NCBI GenBank assembly: GCA_905207905.1
Contig: CAJLNC010000002.1
Span: 10,377 to 74,376 of the forward strand
DNA from: an uncultured Lachnospiraceae bacterium
GTDB taxonomy: Bacteria; Bacillota_A; Clostridia; Lachnospirales; Lachnospiraceae
Direction: 5' to 3'
DNA length: 64,000 nucleotides
The notes beneath the pieces are model-generated. The model had not been told where the DNA came from and searched no databases. It saw nothing but the letters and a program-made list of their open reading frames with translations. How positions within the stretch are numbered: position 1 is the stretch's first letter; each line of letters starts with the position of its first letter. The translations under genes and the position numbers were made by a program. Below are positions 59,863-64,000 of the stretch, piece after piece.

Positions 59863-60180
59863 ATGCCTTGGTGGGTTTGGCTAGTACTCGTTCTATTCAT
59901 GTTGGTGATGATCGTTTCCGGGATCGTCTATGCGTGTCTGCATGGCTACCATGCGTTCAAGGATATGGCGAAACTGGGCGAATGCGCGGCGAAGCGGATC
60001 GACGCTATGGGTAAGCCATTGCCTTGCCAAAACGAGAACGACACGCCTTTTTTCACTAGGCCTTTACAGGATGCTGCCGAGCGCTACACGAATGCCCATG
60101 CTGAAGTCATCGAAAGGCGTGAGGCGAATCGCAATCGCCATGCCCAACAGTGGGCGCAATGGCGTCATTTTAATGATTGA
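59863..60180 (+). CDS. Small single-span membrane protein of unknown function
   Basis: This 105-residue protein has an N-terminal membrane anchor (VWLVLVLFMLVMIVSGIVYACL, ~4-26) and a soluble, basic and Arg/His-rich C-terminus (EVIERREANRNRHAQQWAQW). No family is recognised. ATG 59863 follows GGGAGTGGTTCT; the frame extends back into the WYL gene but without a ribosome site. It lies 13 bases after the WYL gene and 22 bases before helY, so it is probably co-transcribed with both. Confidence 0.7.
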   Translation: MPWWVWLVLVLFMLVMIVSGIVYACLHGYHAFKDMAKLGECAAKRIDAMGKPLPCQNENDTPFFTRPLQDAAERYTNAHAEVIERREANRNRHAQQWAQWRHFND

Positions 60181-60202
60181 CCTAACTAAATTGTAAGGAA
60201 TT

Positions 60203-62800
60203 ATGACCCATCATCGTCGCCGTAATAACGGTACTGGCACGTCGGATACCAATGGGGCCGAATTGTCTCCCGCACAACGATACGCCGCATTCAAACAGAC
60301 TCAGGCCAAACAGCGCACTGTTGCCGCCGAATTCGCCAGATCCATGTCATTTGAGCTCGATGAATTTCAGTTGCAGGCCAACGAGGCGTTGGAAACGGGA
60401 AACAATGTTCTTGTGGCGGCACCAACCGGAGCTGGCAAAACGGTCGTGGCGGATTTTGCTATCTATTTGGCACAGACACGAAACGTCAAAGCTTTCTATA
60501 CCACGCCGATCAAGGCGTTGAGCAATCAGAAGTATCATGATCTGGTTGCCCAGTACGGTGCAGATAAGGTTGGATTGCTGACCGGAGACACATCCATCAA
60601 TTCCGAAGCGAACATTGTGGTCATGACCACCGAAGTGTTGCGCAATATGCTGTATGAGCATTCCGTAACGCTTGAAGCGCTTCGTTATGTGATTCTCGAT
60701 GAGGTGCATTATCTTGCCGACCGTTTCCGAGGTCCGGTATGGGAAGAAGTTATCATCCACTTGCCGGAGAACGTGAAAATAATCGGTCTTTCCGCAACAG
60801 TCTCCAATGTCGAGGATTTTTCCGAGTGGATTGAATCCGTTCGTGACGAAACCACACTGGTGGTATCGGAGAAGCGTCCGGTACCATTGGAACAGCATGT
60901 GCTCGTGCAGGCGGATGACCATACCGAACCGGAGCTTATCGACCTGTACCGCCGTGGCGTCAACGGCGAACAGACGGTTAAACTCAATGCGCAACTGGTA
61001 AACAGGCTTGATCAGCTAGACCGTCAGGCGGCACGTCGCAGAGGAGAGGAGCGTCCCGACAGGCGTAGGTCCAAGGGCAAAGGCGGACGGTGGAATGAGC
61101 GTCCTTACAAAGCCGAACGTCACACACCTCGACGTTGGGCCGTTGTGGATGAACTGAATTTTCTTGACATGTTGCCGGGAATCTATTTCATTTTCTCAAG
61201 GAATGGTTGCGATCAGGCGGTCGACCAATGCATCAATGCCGGTTTGGAACTCACTACCAGTGATGAAGTACGTAGGATCAGACGGATCGTCGATGAAATG
61301 GTCGAAGGACAGCTAAGCCAAGAGGATTTGAAAGCGCTGCATTTCTCGCAATTTCGTTTTGCTTTGGAGGAGGGATTTGCCCCGCACCATGCGGGAATGG
61401 TCGCACTGTTCCGCCAAATCGTCGAACGTTTGTTTGAAGAGGGCTTGGTCAAGATGGTTTTCGCAACAGAAACGCTGGCACTGGGCATCAATATGCCGGC
61501 GCGTTGCGTGGTGGTCGAAAAACTCGAGAAATTCGATGGCACTGGACATGTTGGTTTGACCCCTGGCGAGTTCACCCAGCTGACCGGTCGCGCAGGACGT
61601 CGGGGCATCGACACCATTGGACATGCCGTTGTAGTGGATCACCATGGTTTTGTGCCCGCTACCGCGGCCGCATTGTCCAGTAAGCGCGTGTATCCGTTGC
61701 ATTCAAGCTTCAAACCGACTTTCAACATGGCTGTGAACCTGTTGAATACCAGCGATTACGAGACCGCCCGCGTTACGCTCGACCATTCCTTTGCGCAGTG
61801 GGAGGCCAACGAGTCAGCTTGGCAGCTTGAAGCGCAGATGGAAGCCCTGCGCAAGGCTTTGGAAGGGTACGAACGGGCCTTCCAATGTGAGTTTGGTGAT
61901 TTCAAAGAATTCATGCGTCTGAGGATGCGTCTGAGCGATTTGGAGAAGAACGAACGCCGCAAGCTTAAGCATGAGGTGTTCCGCACTCAGAAAGACCGTA
62001 GCCAGGCGTTCATGGAGCTTGACCAACGCATTAAAAAACTTCGTGAAGAAGACCGTGACCACCCGTGCCGCAAGTGTCCAGACGTGCAGAAGCACTTGAA
62101 ATGGGGGCATCGTTGGGCTCGTGAGACGCGTGAATTAGAACGTGTGCAGCATCGCTATGATTCACGTACAGGCTCAGTGGCTCGTCAGTTCGACCATATC
62201 TGCACGGTACTTGCCGATCTTGGCTATCTTCAGCAGGTGCGGGAATCCGCAGGCCATGACGATTATCAGCTCACGGAGCGGGGCCAGCTGCTGCGGCATC
62301 TGTACAGCGAACTTGATTTGGTATTGGCCCAAGCGATCGAGGCTGGTGCATTTGACGGATTGAATGCCTGTGAATTGGCCAGCGTTGTCGCATCGCTGGT
62401 ATTCGAAGCCCGCAGGGGAAGCGGGGGAGAGCCGCGTCGTTATCCCGGAGGCACCCAAGGGAATGTGGCAGTGTGCGCCGCACAGCTTAAAGGCATACAT
62501 GCGTCGATCGCCATGTTATGTGAGGATCATGTGCTTGAAGAGCCACGCCAGCTCGATTTCGGCATCACTGACATCGTCTACGAGTGGGCGCAGGGTGAAA
62601 GCCTTTCACAGGTGTTATATGGCACTGAGCTGACTGGCGGAGACTTCGTGCGCAACTGTAAGCGACTTGCCGACGTGCTTCAACAGATAGCCGTGAGCGG
62701 ACCTTATCTTGCTGAACGTGCCGAAACATTGCCAGCAATCGCAAGACAAGCATACGATCGTATTAATCGTGGCATCGTCTCATACTCTGGCGTCGACTAA
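60203..62800 (+). CDS. helY: DEAD/DEAH-box RNA helicase, HelY (Ski2-like) type
   Basis: This 865-residue helicase of the actinobacterial HelY group has Walker A APTGAGKT (73-80), motif Ia TTPIKALSNQKYHDL, the DEVH box (166-169), motif III GLSATVSN, and C-terminal helicase motifs FATETLALGINMPAR and QLTGRAGRRGID. The C-terminal ~350 residues are a helical DSHCT-like domain with a CxxCxx pattern (HPCRKCPDVQKHLKW). Ski2-like helicases unwind RNA for decay or ribosome maturation. AAGGAATT precedes ATG 60203. rbpA follows about 95 bases later. Confidence 0.93.
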   Translation: MTHHRRRNNGTGTSDTNGAELSPAQRYAAFKQTQAKQRTVAAEFARSMSFELDEFQLQANEALETGNNVLVAAPTGAGKTVVADFAIYLAQTRNVKAFYTTPIKALSNQKYHDLVAQYGADKVGLLTGDTSINSEANIVVMTTEVLRNMLYEHSVTLEALRYVILDEVHYLADRFRGPVWEEVIIHLPENVKIIGLSATVSNVEDFSEWIESVRDETTLVVSEKRPVPLEQHVLVQADDHTEPELIDLYRRGVNGEQTVKLNAQLVNRLDQLDRQAARRRGEERPDRRRSKGKGGRWNERPYKAERHTPRRWAVVDELNFLDMLPGIYFIFSRNGCDQAVDQCINAGLELTTSDEVRRIRRIVDEMVEGQLSQEDLKALHFSQFRFALEEGFAPHHAGMVALFRQIVERLFEEGLVKMVFATETLALGINMPARCVVVEKLEKFDGTGHVGLTPGEFTQLTGRAGRRGIDTIGHAVVVDHHGFVPATAAALSSKRVYPLHSSFKPTFNMAVNLLNTSDYETARVTLDHSFAQWEANESAWQLEAQMEALRKALEGYERAFQCEFGDFKEFMRLRMRLSDLEKNERRKLKHEVFRTQKDRSQAFMELDQRIKKLREEDRDHPCRKCPDVQKHLKWGHRWARETRELERVQHRYDSRTGSVARQFDHICTVLADLGYLQQVRESAGHDDYQLTERGQLLRHLYSELDLVLAQAIEAGAFDGLNACELASVVASLVFEARRGSGGEPRRYPGGTQGNVAVCAAQLKGIHASIAMLCEDHVLEEPRQLDFGITDIVYEWAQGESLSQVLYGTELTGGDFVRNCKRLADVLQQIAVSGPYLAERAETLPAIARQAYDRINRGIVSYSGVD

Positions 62801-62895
62801 AATTGGCAATCAGCAGACGAATAAGGAATAAAAGGCACGTCCGAACTGTTCTGTAGCTTAGAAAGAACAGACAATCCCAAGGAGGCAAAGGCAAT

Positions 62896-63243
62896 ATGGC
62901 AGAACGCAGCCTGCGAGGCATGAGCATCGGCGCAAAGTCGTTGGAATCCGATGACAATGTGGATTTCGCGGCACGAAACGACGTCGCATATGTGTGCCCT
63001 AAAGGGCACCGTACGATTCTGCCGTTCGCTGAGGGCGCGGAGATTCCTGAGGAATGGGAATGCCGTTGCGGCATGACTGCGCGTCGTGAAGGCGATGAGG
63101 ATCGTGAGGACGACGAAATTTCCAAGCCGACTCGTACACACTGGGACATGCTGCTGGAACGTCGTACCGAAGACGAGTTGAAGACGCTGCTTGAGAAGCG
63201 ACTGCAGATGCATCGTGACGGTTGGTTCCCAGACTACGAGTGA
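62896..63243 (+). CDS. rbpA: RNA polymerase-binding protein RbpA
   Basis: RbpA binds RNA polymerase and the housekeeping sigma factor and stabilises open complexes; it is restricted to actinobacteria, which supports the taxonomic call. The 115-residue protein starts MAERSLRGMSIGAKSLESD. The core is YVCPKGHRTILPFAEGAEIPEEWECRCGMTA with zinc-type cysteines and a histidine. The C-terminal sigma-interaction helix is THWDMLLERRTEDELKTLLEKRL. CAAGGAGGCAAAGGCAAT precedes ATG 62896. Confidence 0.96.
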   Translation: MAERSLRGMSIGAKSLESDDNVDFAARNDVAYVCPKGHRTILPFAEGAEIPEEWECRCGMTARREGDEDREDDEISKPTRTHWDMLLERRTEDELKTLLEKRLQMHRDGWFPDYE

Positions 63244-63264
63244 CCTGCAGTTGAACGACACTTG

Positions 63265-63302
63265 AACATTATGCCCAGTCAGTATGGCTGGGCATAATTG
63301 TT
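63265..63302 (+). terminator. Terminator after rbpA
   Basis: ATTATGCCCAG (63268-63278) pairs perfectly with CTGGGCATAAT (63288-63298); the T-run after it is weak (TTGTT). Confidence 0.65.
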
Positions 63303-63366
63303 AGCGTCAACAGGTATCACATCGATGAAAACGAATCGATAGGAATAATAAAGGGAGAACCAATTC

Positions 63367-64000
63367 ATGTCCGAACAGACCAGGCAATCCAAGAAAGTCG
63401 TTCTGCTTGACCTCGACGGTACGCTGACCAAATCCGATCCGGGAATTATCGGCTGTGTGGTCAAGGTGTTCGAGGAATTGGGGTATCCGGTCCCGGATAA
63501 TGAGGAGTTGCAGCGATTCATCGGTCCTGCAATTATTGAATCCCTGCAGCGCAACGATATTCCTGAGGATCGTCTTGATGAGGGCATTGCTATTTATCGC
63601 AGGTATTATGCGGATGAGGCTGTGTTCGACGATCCTAACAATCCTGGGCAGAAAGTGCCGGGGCGTTTGAACAATACCATCTACGAGGGTATTCCGGAGC
63701 AGCTGACCAAGTTGCGTGCTGATGGATATTATCTGGCGATTGCCAGTTGCAACCGCAGTATCAGTGCATTCCGATTTGTGAGCATTTCCACTTGGATACG
63801 ATGGTCGACGGCATCTATGGTGCAAGCGCCGATAATTCCCGTCTTGACAAGGATCAGGTGATCCGTTGGGCGTTTGAGCATATCGGTTTTGATGAGGCTG
63901 CCGGTGATCGTGCGTTGATGGTTGGCGATCGCTGGACCGATGCCGATGGGGCCAAGGCGTGCGGTCTGGATTGCTTGGGATGTGGATGGGGCTATGCTGA
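63367..64000 (+). pseudogene. HAD-family phosphatase, frameshifted and cut by the window end
   Basis: The protein starts MSEQTRQSKKVVLLDLDGTLTKSDPGIIG (HAD motif I DLDGT) and matches phosphoglycolate-phosphatase-like enzymes. The original frame runs only to 63861. Around 63752 the expected motif SCKP is disturbed. From there the true sequence continues in another frame as QYQCIPICEHFHLDTMVDGIYGASADNSRLDKDQVIRWAFEHIGF and MVGDRWTDADGAKACGLDCLGCGWGYA (motif IV GDRWTD) to the window edge. Restoring one G (TGCAAGCCG for TGCAACCG) heals the frame, so this is either a one-base deletion or a sequencing error. Confidence 0.82.

Overview
The window is best read as two genomes joined in one contig. Positions 1 to about 50,970 look like a gut Lachnospiraceae (Clostridia): AT-richer wobble positions, strong AGGAGG ribosome sites, a CIRCE element, Clostridia-type lysine, TPP and ZTP riboswitches, a split purine end-pathway (PurO-like IMP cyclohydrolase plus stand-alone AICAR transformylase), an MglBAC galactose importer with a YesM/YesN-type two-component system, and a Spo0A-like protein. 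From about 51,030 to the end everything looks like Bifidobacterium: G/C-rich wobble positions, a Cmk-Der fusion, a fused PafBC-like WYL protein, HelY helicase, RbpA, an actinobacterial DUF3017 protein and tRNA-Pro(GGG). The switch falls inside one open reading frame (49997-51175), whose first ~335 residues are a Clostridia-type AICAR transformylase and whose last ~50 are the C-terminus of an actinobacterial PurH. The frame is kept through the conserved SDAFFPF codons, so an assembly join at a shared k-mer is the simplest explanation.

Clostridial part, left to right. A permease tail, small conserved proteins, a nicotinamidase-like hydrolase, a degenerate acetylglutamate-kinase paralogue, uridine kinase and a dead LacI regulator (1-3,973) lead into a selenium cluster (selD, yedF, a cysteine-desulfurase-like protein, a DUF3343 protein; 3,990-7,190). 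Next come a SPOR-bearing amidase, a divergent XRE-repressor/Spo0A-like pair sharing a perfect operator, an L,D-transpeptidase, mutY, a glycosyltransferase, carB, a lipid kinase, glutaminyl-tRNA synthetase and small hydrolases (7,380-22,126). A minus-strand block (22,195-27,593) carries two unknown membrane proteins, TraX, CIRCE-controlled htpG and a DUF5721 protein. degV precedes the sugar locus mglB-mglA-mglC, an AraC-type response regulator, a histidine kinase, two sugar-binding-protein-like sensors and a debranching enzyme (27,821-41,578). Three riboswitch units follow: lysine over an NhaC-family transporter, TPP over thiW-thiM-thiE-thiD-thiC, and ZTP over purO-purH.

Bifidobacterial part: PurH tail, DUF3017 protein, aquaporin (opposite strand, overlapping 3' ends), RluB-type pseudouridine synthase, Cmk-Der, a duplicated ribbon-helix-helix-like protein, tRNA-Pro, UDP-glucose pyrophosphorylase, a WYL regulator, a small membrane protein, HelY, RbpA and a frameshifted HAD phosphatase cut by the window edge.

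No CRISPR array, rRNA, transposase, integrase or phage structural gene was seen. The items most worth following are the chimeric junction, the XRE/Spo0A-like switch, the degenerate ArgB paralogue, the coiled-coil extension on MglC, the two-binding-protein sensor locus and the palindromic repeats. All family assignments come from reading sequences by eye; no searches were run.
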